Assembly (NCBI GenBank): GCA_045542115.1
Contig: JAZQKK010000022.1
Coordinates: 1-64,000 of the forward strand
Length of the DNA: 64,000 bases
Reading direction: 5' to 3'
From: RGIG995 sp045542115
Lineage (GTDB): Bacteria; Bacillota; Clostridia; Oscillospirales; UBA644
This document shows, piece by piece, positions 32,928 through 40,492 of this stretch. Made by a program: the position numbers and the translations under genes. The stretch's first letter is position 1. The number at the start of each line of letters is the position of its first letter. The notes beneath the pieces are model-generated. The model did not search any database and had not been told where the DNA came from. It saw only the letters and a program-made list of their open reading frames with translations.

Positions 32928-35060
32928 TTATGTAAAATCAAATTCTACTTTTTGTGTTTCCGGATTCCATTTTAACTTGGAATCAAAACTTCGACCCGTC
33001 CGGGGGGAAACAAATCCCACTAACTTGGCCGTGGTTCCCGTTTCCAGCAGGGATTTTGCCGCTGAGAGGGGAATTACTCTTCCGCACATCGTATTCCAGA
33101 TGGTGAATTTGCAATTTTTCTCTTTGTAATTCATACACCCGTAACCGTATCGGCCTTTGACCACCGTGCCGCCGCAGAGGGGGCAGACCCCAACTTCGTC
33201 CCGGAAGAAGCCGTCGTATACGTCGGTTTCCGGGGTCGCTTGGGCGTGAACCGAAGCAAAGACCTGAGCGATTTCCCGTTCGGCCAAGCCGACGCTGTCA
33301 TCTACCGTGATTTCTCCCCGATAGACTGCTTTTAGCGCTTTGCCTAACTCGGAGGTCTTGTATTTATCCATAGAAATCTGCATCCGAATCAGGGCTTCAA
33401 TCAGATAGATTCCCTTGGGAAGAATGGTATAAACGTCTTTTTTCAACAGAATATATTCGCTCTTGCGGGCGTTATCGATAATGCCCGTCCGGGTGGCTTC
33501 CGTGCCCAATTCCAATCCTTCGAAAATGGCCCGGTATTCTTCCGCATCATCTTCGGTCTCGATGTTGGCTTTTTCTTCCCGGAAGGGGTTTTTCAGATAA
33601 TTATTCAGGGTCTCGATGGTGTAATGCTTCGGGGGAGACGTCTCCTTTTCCACGGGAGTAAAGGCGGTATTGACCTTGTCTCCCTTGGACAGATTGGGAA
33701 GCATTTTATCTTTTTGCCCCCCGTCGTCGTATTTCATCCAGCCGGGGGCGGTGATGACGGTGCCTTTCAGCAGAAATTCTTCCATTCCCCCCACGTCGAT
33801 GGTAATTTCGGTTTTTTCTGCCTGACATTCTTCGGCGCAAAAGACTGCCACAAACCGACGCATTACCGTAGAATAAACTTGAAATTCTTTTTCCGACAGC
33901 GTTGCTTTGGAGGGAATCTTATAGGTGGGCGTCAGGGCCGAGTGAGATTCGATCTTGGCATCGTCAAAAATGGTCTTTTTGAACTTGAATTCCACGGGAT
34001 AGCCAACCTTTTTGACCCCTTCCAGCACCTTTTTGATTTTGTCCTGTTCCGCCGTAGCCAGATATTCCGAGTTGGTACGGGGATAGGTCAGATATCCTGC
34101 TTCGTACAGTTTTTGTACAATAGCCAAGGACTCTTCCATCGGCATTTTATACTTTTTCCCTAAGGTGTTTTGCAGGGTGGACAGAGAGTACAATTTCCCC
34201 GGATTTAAGGTGGTCTTCCGCTTTTTGACCGACGTTACGACCGCATCCGCTTCGTTGTACTTCTGACAAAAGGCTTCGGCCGTTATTTTTTCATTTTTAT
34301 CAAATTTGGTCTTGGAGGTCAGTTCTACCGTTTCTCCGTTGGTCTCCGCCTTGGAAACGATGGCGTAATAGATGTCGGGTACGAAATTTTTAATGGCCAT
34401 ATCCCGGTCGTAAATGGCTTTGACGATGGGAATAATGACCCGTCCTACCCGGAGAAGCGACCCGGTTTTTAAGGTGGCGTAGCGGGTCAGGTTGACCCCG
34501 TAAAGCCAATCCATATAGGTTCGGGCGTAGCCTTCCCGCGCCAGGTTATCGTAATTGCTTTCATCGGGCAATTCTTCTAACGCCGCCAGAATGGTCTGGG
34601 AGGTCTGGTCGGGAAGCCACAGGCGTTTAAAGGGCTTTGCGACGGTTCCGTCAAAGGCTTTGCTGACACAAGTGCGGACGATGATTTCCCCTTCCCGGTC
34701 GGAGTCGCCGGCGTTGATGATTGTATCGACGTCTTCTCTGAGACACAGCATTCGAATGGTATTAAACTGACGAATGACCCCTTCGTCGGGCTGCTTGTCG
34801 TCTCCGGTTTTCAGATGATACCGAAACTCCCTGGGAAAGCAGGGAAGATTGTCCATACTCCAACGGGTCTTTCCTTCGGGCAGAGGAGCGTAATCTTCAA
34901 TATCTGCCAAAGAAAACAGATGCCCAAAAGCCCAGGTCACAGCGTAATGTTCCCCTTCGTAAAAACCGTTTCGCTTATTCAGTTTATCTTTGTTCCCTTC
35001 TTCGATGGCGGAAACGATATTCCGGCCAAGGCTTGGTTTTTCAGCGATAATCAGTTGCAT
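32928..35060 (-). CDS. topB: DNA topoisomerase III (type IA)
   Basis: Type IA topoisomerase that decatenates and relaxes DNA by single-strand passage. The 710-residue product starts with the Toprim domain (MQLIIAEKPSLGRNI, INAGDSDREGEIIVR) and carries the active-site tyrosine in YLTYPRTNSEYL (Tyr326). The C terminus has a Cys-rich finger (CPLCGGTVVKGRYGYGC...NCKF) and a topoisomerase C-terminal repeat GFVSPRTGRSFDSKLKW. It follows the inactive beta-lactamase-fold gene by 12 bases and precedes ddh by 18, forming a small operon with unrelated functions. Confidence 0.96.
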   Translation of the reverse strand: MQLIIAEKPSLGRNIVSAIEEGNKDKLNKRNGFYEGEHYAVTWAFGHLFSLADIEDYAPLPEGKTRWSMDNLPCFPREFRYHLKTGDDKQPDEGVIRQFNTIRMLCLREDVDTIINAGDSDREGEIIVRTCVSKAFDGTVAKPFKRLWLPDQTSQTILAALEELPDESNYDNLAREGYARTYMDWLYGVNLTRYATLKTGSLLRVGRVIIPIVKAIYDRDMAIKNFVPDIYYAIVSKAETNGETVELTSKTKFDKNEKITAEAFCQKYNEADAVVTSVKKRKTTLNPGKLYSLSTLQNTLGKKYKMPMEESLAIVQKLYEAGYLTYPRTNSEYLATAEQDKIKKVLEGVKKVGYPVEFKFKKTIFDDAKIESHSALTPTYKIPSKATLSEKEFQVYSTVMRRFVAVFCAEECQAEKTEITIDVGGMEEFLLKGTVITAPGWMKYDDGGQKDKMLPNLSKGDKVNTAFTPVEKETSPPKHYTIETLNNYLKNPFREEKANIETEDDAEEYRAIFEGLELGTEATRTGIIDNARKSEYILLKKDVYTILPKGIYLIEALIRMQISMDKYKTSELGKALKAVYRGEITVDDSVGLAEREIAQVFASVHAQATPETDVYDGFFRDEVGVCPLCGGTVVKGRYGYGCMNYKEKNCKFTIWNTMCGRVIPLSAAKSLLETGTTAKLVGFVSPRTGRSFDSKLKWNPETQKVEFDFT

Positions 35061-35072
35061 AACAGGGTCCTT

Positions 35073-36137
35073 TTAACGGTATTTCTTTTGTGCCGCGGCT
35101 CGGGTTCTTTCAAAAGCGGCTTTTTTCAGGGAAAATCCCCGGTAGATTTCCCAGGCCTTCAACGGTTGTCCCATTCCGTCTTTTAAAAAGGCTCGGATGG
35201 CGTCAAATCCGTGTTCGTCGTTTGCCATTGCACACAGGCAAAGGTCGGCAGACGTGTCGATAAAGGCCAAAGATTTGCTTCCTTCGTTGTCCCCGAAGTG
35301 CCAATAGAAGACACCGTCTTTTCCTTCGTAATATCCGATGCCCGCAGACCATTTTAAGCCGCCAAACAGTTCGATTTGCGGTTGAAGCATCTGTTCCAAC
35401 GTGATTGGGGCGAGGCATTTTTGCGAAGTCTGAGGGACGAACAGTTTATTTAAAAACAAGCAGTAATCGGTGGGGGTAGTGTAAAAAAACTTGGACGTAT
35501 TGGGTTTTTCTGCCCGTACCTTCAAATTGGCTTCTCCCTTGATATGGGGGTGGGCAAAGCGGTCCGCAAATTCGTCTTTCCATACGAAAGACGATGATTT
35601 CATCCGGAAGGGCTGAAATACGATTTCTTCCGCCAAAGTCTGAAAATCGGTTTTTGCAGCTTGTTCGATGGTCCGTTGCAGATACAACAGGGCGTAATCG
35701 GAATAGGAAAAGACCGTGGTGGGCATCCATTGTAGGTGGGTAGGCATCGAAGGATGTTTTTTCAGAGGAAATCCCGATGTCTGGGATAACACGCTCCGTC
35801 CGGTGACGTATTCCAAATTCCGTTCTCCCGGTAAAAAGGGCTCTGGGGTATATTGGGTCAGAGGACGGTTCAGGTCAAACGTGCCCTGTTCGTGGAGTTT
35901 CCACGCCACGTAGGCTACCACGGGAGCGGCTAACTTATCCCCCCAAAAAATACTTTCGGCGGTGAGGGGGGAATTATCGGAATTGCTTTGAATTCCAGCG
36001 GCACCTTTCAGCAATACCGAGGCTTCTCCGCACACCGAGACCGAAATTCCCTTGCACCGATGCCGGGTCAAAATTCCCGTCAATCGTTGGGAAAGAGACT
36101 CTTGATAGTCCGCTTGCCGAATCTTGGAATACTCCAT
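35073..36137 (-). CDS. beta-lactamase-fold protein with lost SxxK catalytic pair
   Basis: The 354-residue protein aligns with class C serine hydrolases: the helix after the active site (PVVAYVAWKLHEQGTFDLNRPLTQY), the tyrosine motif (VFSYSDYALLYLQ) and the HxG-type strand (YWHFGDNEGSKSLAFID) are present. At the catalytic SxxK site it reads FWGDKLAAP, with Lys68 in place of Ser and Ala71 in place of Lys; the paralogue at 9507-10649 has FRVYSISK at the same place. There is no frameshift or stop. It is therefore probably a non-catalytic binding or regulatory protein, or uses another chemistry. No signal peptide is visible. It is the first gene before topB. Confidence 0.85.
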   Translation of the reverse strand: MEYSKIRQADYQESLSQRLTGILTRHRCKGISVSVCGEASVLLKGAAGIQSNSDNSPLTAESIFWGDKLAAPVVAYVAWKLHEQGTFDLNRPLTQYTPEPFLPGERNLEYVTGRSVLSQTSGFPLKKHPSMPTHLQWMPTTVFSYSDYALLYLQRTIEQAAKTDFQTLAEEIVFQPFRMKSSSFVWKDEFADRFAHPHIKGEANLKVRAEKPNTSKFFYTTPTDYCLFLNKLFVPQTSQKCLAPITLEQMLQPQIELFGGLKWSAGIGYYEGKDGVFYWHFGDNEGSKSLAFIDTSADLCLCAMANDEHGFDAIRAFLKDGMGQPLKAWEIYRGFSLKKAAFERTRAAAQKKYR

Positions 36138-36167
36138 CCCTTCACCCCGTTTCGTCTAATAATACTT

Positions 36168-36196
36168 ATTATAACACTTCTTTTATAGAAATGCAA
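36168..36196 (-). promoter_or_regulatory. sigma-A promoter of the hydrolase-like gene, topB and ddh
   Basis: On the minus strand TTGCAT (36196-36191), 17-bp spacer, TATAAT (36173-36168), 31 bp before the start codon at 36137. Confidence 0.85.
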
Positions 36197-36234
36197 GAGG
36201 GGGAAAGAAAATGGCACGAAAAGTTTCGTTCCTA

Positions 36235-36263
36235 TTGACTTTCCCCGAAATTTGCGGTATAAT
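36235..36263 (+). promoter_or_regulatory. sigma-A promoter of the small-protein/apbE cluster
   Basis: TTGACT (36235-36240), 17-bp spacer, TATAAT (36258-36263), 30 bp before the GTG start of the 53-residue protein. Confidence 0.87.
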
Positions 36264-36292
36264 ATTTTTATCACAACAAAGGAGCGAATCTC

Positions 36293-36454
36293 GTGAACGA
36301 AAAGCAAAATCCCTTATGGGTGATTCTGTGTGCCGTAGTGTGCGTTTTTGTGGCGATCGGGGTGTTGGGTTGTCTCCCCGCCTGGAACGGGATGGGGGAT
36401 ATGTCTTCCCTGGAAGCCATCTTTCGGACGGTAGGACAGTGGTTGGAAAAATGA
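36293..36454 (+). CDS. 53-residue single-span membrane protein, translationally coupled to apbE
   Basis: A short gene that starts with GTG at 36293 behind AAAGGAGCG (36279 onward), 30 bp after a good promoter. It encodes MNEKQNPLWVILCAVVCVFV at the start, a hydrophobic span at about residues 8-30 and a short polar tail ending VGQWLEK. Its stop overlaps the apbE start as ATGA. Promoter, ribosome-binding site, hydrophobic span and coupling all support a real gene. I do not recognise a family; as a partner of ApbE and a NusG-II protein it may belong to a membrane flavoprotein or electron-transfer system. Confidence 0.75.
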   Translation: MNEKQNPLWVILCAVVCVFVAIGVLGCLPAWNGMGDMSSLEAIFRTVGQWLEK

Positions 36455-37449
36455 AACGGGGACTGTGTTTTGTTTTTGTGGCGGCCTTGCTCTTTTTGAC
36501 CGCCTGTTCGCCGGCTCCCGTCACCGCCCAGACCTGGGCTTACGACACGCTGTGTACGGCAAAGGTGTGGGGTGGAAGCAATATTTCTTCGGTTTTTTCT
36601 TCTGCGGCGGCAGACGGACAGAACCTTCTTTCTCCTGATGGGGCAAAGGAATATACTGCGACTTCGGAGGGTGACGTTATTGCGATAACCCCTGAATTTG
36701 CGAAAATCTTAAACCAAGCCGGTATATTATACACCTTGACGGACGGCGTCTTTGACCTGACCGTCGCTCCCCTGTCCCGATTGTGGGACGTGAATCACGC
36801 TTCGGCTCCGCCTACCCCGGAAGCCATCGAAACTGCGGCGTCTGTCGTGGATTTTTCCGCCGTGACGGTTGCAGACCAATGCTTGACCTTTTCCAAGGCC
36901 GGGATGGGAATCGATATCGGCAGCGTGGGGAAGGGGTATGGTGCGGATCGTACGGTGAAAGCCTTGAAAAATGCGGGTGCCACTGCCGGAATTGTTTCTT
37001 TTGGAGGCAACGTGGCGTTGTTTGGGACTCGAAAGGGTGAGGCGTTTCGCGTGGGCGTCCGGGACCCGGAAGGGTCGGAAACGGAATATTTAGGAATTTT
37101 GACGGCTACCGACGTCTCTATCGTTACGTCCGGTGCCTACGAGCGGTTTTTTGAATATACCGAAACGGTTTATCATCACTTGTTGGATGCCAATACGGGC
37201 TATCCCCGGGAAAGCGATCTTCTTTCGGTGACGGTTTTGTGCGCCGACGGAGCCCAGGCGGATATGATGTCTACCGCCTTGTGGCTGATGGGAAGCGAAC
37301 GGGGATGGAATTTGTATGAGACGTTACAGAAGACCGACGGATTCTTGCCGTCGGAGGTTGTGTTTGTGTATCAAAATCATACCGTCCGGGTCAGCGACGG
37401 TCTTTCGGATTGCTTTGAACTGACTTCGGAAAGGTATACGTTGGGATAA
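36451..37449 (+). CDS. apbE: FAD:protein FMN transferase (ApbE lipoprotein)
   Basis: ApbE attaches FMN covalently to Thr in flavoproteins such as RnfG/NqrC and acts outside the membrane. The 332-residue product has a lipoprotein signal ending LLFLTAC (Cys19), the dimer/FAD core GIDIGSVGKGYGADRTVKAL, SFGGNVALFG, and the metal-binding C-terminal part HHLLDANTGYPRESDLLSVTV and AQADMMSTALWLMG. ATG 36451 overlaps the previous small gene; longer in-frame readings upstream would destroy the signal peptide. No Rnf or Nqr subunit is in the window, so its flavinylation target lies elsewhere. Confidence 0.95.
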   Translation: MKRGLCFVFVAALLFLTACSPAPVTAQTWAYDTLCTAKVWGGSNISSVFSSAAADGQNLLSPDGAKEYTATSEGDVIAITPEFAKILNQAGILYTLTDGVFDLTVAPLSRLWDVNHASAPPTPEAIETAASVVDFSAVTVADQCLTFSKAGMGIDIGSVGKGYGADRTVKALKNAGATAGIVSFGGNVALFGTRKGEAFRVGVRDPEGSETEYLGILTATDVSIVTSGAYERFFEYTETVYHHLLDANTGYPRESDLLSVTVLCADGAQADMMSTALWLMGSERGWNLYETLQKTDGFLPSEVVFVYQNHTVRVSDGLSDCFELTSERYTLG

Positions 37450-37453
37450 CCGT

Positions 37454-37801
37454 ATGGATAAAAAAGTCACTGTCTGGGATATCGTGCTTATCGCCGCTTT
37501 GGTGGCGGTTTGTTTTGCTGTCTGGATATTCCCCCGGCCTACGGGGAAAACGGTGACGGTTTCGGTGGACGGACAGATCCTTCACACGCTGGAACTTGGG
37601 GAAGATCGGGAATTGGCGTTGGAGGACGGCACGACGGTGGTTGTTAATCAGGGAAGGGTTTGCGTTGTCCATTCCACCTGTCCCGACGGTCTGTGCGAAG
37701 CCACGGGGTGGATTTCCAAGGCCGGAGAAGTTATTTTATGTGTTCCAAATCGCATTTCTCTGCAAATTTCGGAAGAGGGGGTGGACGCCCTTGTCGGCTA
37801 A
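37454..37801 (+). CDS. NusG domain II-containing membrane-anchored protein
   Basis: A 115-residue protein with an N-terminal membrane span (about 9-26, DIVLIAALVAVCFAVWIF) and an extracellular NusG-II domain ending with the conserved CPDGLC pair (VVHSTCPDGLCEATGWIS). Such proteins usually sit beside ApbE and a Gx transporter gene, as they do here, and the two cysteines suggest a redox or metal role. It starts four bases after the apbE stop and overlaps the next gene by 11 bases. Confidence 0.88.
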   Translation: MDKKVTVWDIVLIAALVAVCFAVWIFPRPTGKTVTVSVDGQILHTLELGEDRELALEDGTTVVVNQGRVCVVHSTCPDGLCEATGWISKAGEVILCVPNRISLQISEEGVDALVG

Positions 37802-38321
37802 ATCTTCCCCTCGGACCGTGACCCGGATGGCGTTATTTTTGGCGGTGGCGTTGATTCTGTCTTGGGTTGAGGCGGTTTTGCCTTTTCAGATTCCTGTTCC
37901 GGGTGTCAAATTGGGCCTTGCTAACATCGTGACGATGGTGGTTTTGTATCAGTATTCTTTCCCGGCGGCCCTTTTGTTTGGGGTGCTTCGGGTTTTGTTG
38001 AGTGCTTTCTTTCTCGGCCGTTTGTCCGGGGTTTTATTTGGGCTTTGCGGAACGGTTTTCGCCGTTGTGGGAATGGCGTTGTTGAAGCGGAGCGGATGCT
38101 TTTCTCCTTTGGGGGTCAGTGCCGCCGGAGCGGTGCTTCACGGTGCCGGACAGTTAGCGGTGGCCGCGCTCTTATTGACGCCTGCCGTTTGGACGCTGTT
38201 GCCCTTGCTGGGAATCTCTTCTGCTTTTTGCGGTGTGATCACCTGGATTCCCGTAGGGATTTTGGGGCGGTATTCGGGTGTTTTTCCCAAAGGGAAAGAA
38301 AAAAGTGTGAACAAAGAATAA
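37791..38321 (+). CDS. Gx transporter family membrane protein (heptaprenyl diphosphate synthase component I-like)
   Basis: A 176-residue hydrophobic protein with about five membrane spans. It shows the family features FLAVALILSWVEAVLPF, PGVKLGLANIVTMVVLYQY, GVLRVLLSAFFLGRLSGVLFGLCG and AAGAVLHGAGQLAVAALLL. The family is annotated both as component I of heptaprenyl diphosphate synthase and as a Gx/ECF-like substrate-binding transporter; the neighbourhood with ApbE and NusG-II protein recurs in Clostridia. I chose TTG 37791, behind GGAAGAGGGGG, over ATG 37827, which lacks a ribosome-binding site. The substrate is unknown. Confidence 0.82.
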   Translation: MSAKSSPRTVTRMALFLAVALILSWVEAVLPFQIPVPGVKLGLANIVTMVVLYQYSFPAALLFGVLRVLLSAFFLGRLSGVLFGLCGTVFAVVGMALLKRSGCFSPLGVSAAGAVLHGAGQLAVAALLLTPAVWTLLPLLGISSAFCGVITWIPVGILGRYSGVFPKGKEKSVNKE

Positions 38322-38337
38322 AATATCGGAAAAACGC

Positions 38338-38366
38338 TTGCAAAATAAGGTAAAATGTGGTATAAT
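38338..38366 (+). promoter_or_regulatory. sigma-A promoter of the glycolytic operon
   Basis: TTGCAA (38338-38343), 17-bp spacer, TATAAT (38361-38366), about 75 bp before pgk. Confidence 0.87.
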
Positions 38367-38368
38367 AA

Positions 38369-38401
38369 GGGATGGACGAGGGAAGCCCTCGATTCCATCC
38401 C
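38369..38401 (+). promoter_or_regulatory. strong hairpin at the 5' end of the pgk transcript
   Basis: Outer stem GGGATGGA (38369-38376) / TCCATCCC (38394-38401) and inner stem CGAGGG/CCCTCG around an AAG loop. The transcription start is expected near 38373, inside the left arm, so the mRNA would begin with this structure. It may protect the 5' end or act as an initiation-site-dependent attenuator; the following GATTTTG is not a good termination tract. Confidence 0.6.
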
Positions 38402-38441
38402 GATTTTGTTAATTTTTATTCTTTTCAAGGAGTGAAATAGT

Positions 38442-39641
38442 ATGAACTACAACAAGAAAAACGTAGAAGACATCGCCGTTGCCGGCAAGACCGTTCTGGT
38501 TCGTTGCGACTTTAACGTTCCTCTGAAAGACGGAGTCATCACCAGCGATAAGCGTATCGTCGAAGCTCTCCCCACCATTAAGTACTTGATGGGTCAGGGT
38601 GCGAAGGTCATCCTTTGCTCTCATATGGGCAAACCCAAGGGAGAAGTGATTCCCAAATACTCTCTGGCTCCCGTCGCTGCCCGTCTGTCCGAACTGTTGG
38701 GCGTCAACGTTCCTTTGGCCGCCGACACCATCGGTGAAGATGCCAAGGCAAAGGCTGCCGCTCTGAAAGACGGAGAAGTAATGCTTCTTGAAAATACCCG
38801 TTTCGATAAGAGAGAAGAAAAGAACGATCCTGAATTTGCCAAGGAAATGGCTTCTATGGCTGAAATCTACGTGAACGATGCCTTCGGCGCCGCTCACCGC
38901 GCTCACGCTTCTACCGCCGGCGTCGCCGCTTATCTGCCCGCTGTTTGCGGATACCTCATTCAGAAAGAAATCGGCGTAATGGGTAAGGCCTTGGCTGATC
39001 CCGAACGTCCCTTCGTTGCCATCCTTGGCGGTGCTAAGGTTGCCGACAAGCTGAACGTTATTGATAATCTGTTGACCAAGGTTGACACCTTGATTATCGG
39101 CGGCGGTATGGCTTACACCTTTTTGGCCGCTCAGGGATATTCCGTCGGTACTTCCCTTTTGGATGAATCCAAATTGGAATACTGCCGCAATATGTTGAAG
39201 AAGGCAGAGGAAAAGGGCGTGAAGCTCCTTCTTCCCATTGACACGGTCATCACCGAATCCTTCCCCGATCCCATTGATGGGGAAATTGCCATTCAGGTCG
39301 TTGCTTCCAACGAAATTCCTGCCGACAAGATGGGTCTGGATATCGGTCCCAAGACCAGAGAACTGTTCGCTGAGGCTGCCAAGTCTGCCAAGACCGTAGT
39401 TTGGAACGGGCCTATGGGTGTGTTTGAAAATCCCACGCTGGCTCAGGGAACCATCGCTGTTGCGAAGGCTCTCGCGGAATCCGAAGCTATTACCATCGTT
39501 GGCGGCGGCGACTCTGCGGCTGCTTGCGAACAGCTGGGCTTCGCTTCTAAGATTACCCACATTTCCACCGGCGGCGGTGCTTCCCTGGAATTCCTGGAAG
39601 GCCTGGAACTTCCCGGTATCGCCTGCTTGCAGGATAAATAA
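38442..39641 (+). CDS. pgk: phosphoglycerate kinase
   Basis: Transfers phosphate from 1,3-bisphosphoglycerate to ADP in glycolysis. The 399-residue product has the signature VLVRCDFNVPLKDG, the substrate residues in CSHMGKPKG and NDAFGAAHRAHAST, KVADKLNVIDNLL, and the nucleotide-binding GGGDSAAACEQLG with the terminal TGGGASLEFLEG. It starts behind AAGGAG and leads the pgk-tpiA-gpmI operon. Codon use is strongly optimised (frequent GCT, GTT, ATC), as expected for a highly expressed gene. Confidence 0.98.
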   Translation: MNYNKKNVEDIAVAGKTVLVRCDFNVPLKDGVITSDKRIVEALPTIKYLMGQGAKVILCSHMGKPKGEVIPKYSLAPVAARLSELLGVNVPLAADTIGEDAKAKAAALKDGEVMLLENTRFDKREEKNDPEFAKEMASMAEIYVNDAFGAAHRAHASTAGVAAYLPAVCGYLIQKEIGVMGKALADPERPFVAILGGAKVADKLNVIDNLLTKVDTLIIGGGMAYTFLAAQGYSVGTSLLDESKLEYCRNMLKKAEEKGVKLLLPIDTVITESFPDPIDGEIAIQVVASNEIPADKMGLDIGPKTRELFAEAAKSAKTVVWNGPMGVFENPTLAQGTIAVAKALAESEAITIVGGGDSAAACEQLGFASKITHISTGGGASLEFLEGLELPGIACLQDK

Positions 39642-39660
39642 GTTACAACAAAACACATTA

Positions 39661-39689
39661 CTGCACAGAGGCACACCGTCTCTGTGCAG
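39661..39689 (+). promoter_or_regulatory. intercistronic hairpin between pgk and tpiA
   Basis: Perfect 10-bp stem CTGCACAGAG/CTCTGTGCAG followed by GATTTTGAAT. The T tract is weak, so it more likely stabilises or partly terminates the transcript and tunes tpiA/gpmI levels. Confidence 0.6.
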
Positions 39690-39712
39690 GATTTTGAATA
39701 GGAGAAATGAAA

Positions 39713-40480
39713 ATGAATACTGAACTGAGAAGAACCGTTATCGCCGGGAACTGGAAAATGAACAAGACCCCCTCGGAAACGACTGCTTTTATTAAAGAAT
39801 TGGCTCCCTGTGTCGCCGATGCGAAGTGCGACGTGGTTTGCTGTGTGCCCTACGTTTGCTTGCAGAACGCTCTGGATGCCGCAAAAGGCACCAATATCAA
39901 AATCGGTGCTCAGAATATGCACTACGAAGCCAAGGGCGCTTATACCGGTGAAATTGCCGCGGATATGCTCAACGACCTGGGCGTGGAATACGTCATCATC
40001 GGTCACAGCGAACGCCGTCAGTATTACAACGAAACCGACGAATCCTGCAATAAGAAAGTTCTGGCCGCTTTGGCTGCCGGTCTGAAAGTTATTCTTTGCG
40101 TCGGCGAACTGAAAGAACAGAGATTGCAGGGCGTTACCAACGAAGTGGTTGGAATGCAGACCAAGATCGCTCTCCAAAACGTGAAGGCCGAAGACCTGAA
40201 AAACGTTATCATCGCTTACGAACCCGTTTGGGCCATCGGTACCGGTCTTACCGCGACGGCGGAACAAGCCGACGAAACCAACGGAGCCGTCCGTGCCGCC
40301 GTTGCCGACGTATACGGCATAGACGTTGCCGAAACCGTGACCGTTCAGTACGGCGGTTCTATGAATGCCGGGAATGCGGACGAACTTCTTGCGAAGTACA
40401 ACGTCGACGGTGGTCTTATCGGCGGTGCTTCTTTGAAGGTTCCCGATTTCACCGCGATTGTAAAATCCGCTTCCAAATAA
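39713..40480 (+). CDS. tpiA: triosephosphate isomerase
   Basis: Interconverts dihydroxyacetone phosphate and glyceraldehyde 3-phosphate. The 255-residue product has the substrate lysine in AGNWKMNKT, the catalytic His in IIGHSERRQYY, the catalytic Glu in AYEPVWAIGTG and the phosphate loop VQYGGSMNAGNADEL plus GGLIGGASL. The second of two close in-frame ATGs (39713) has correct spacing to AGGAGA; the first (39707) lies one base from it. It is the middle gene of the glycolytic operon, with gpmI 12 bp downstream. Confidence 0.97.
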   Translation: MNTELRRTVIAGNWKMNKTPSETTAFIKELAPCVADAKCDVVCCVPYVCLQNALDAAKGTNIKIGAQNMHYEAKGAYTGEIAADMLNDLGVEYVIIGHSERRQYYNETDESCNKKVLAALAAGLKVILCVGELKEQRLQGVTNEVVGMQTKIALQNVKAEDLKNVIIAYEPVWAIGTGLTATAEQADETNGAVRAAVADVYGIDVAETVTVQYGGSMNAGNADELLAKYNVDGGLIGGASLKVPDFTAIVKSASK

Positions 40481-40492
40481 GGGAGAATGAAA

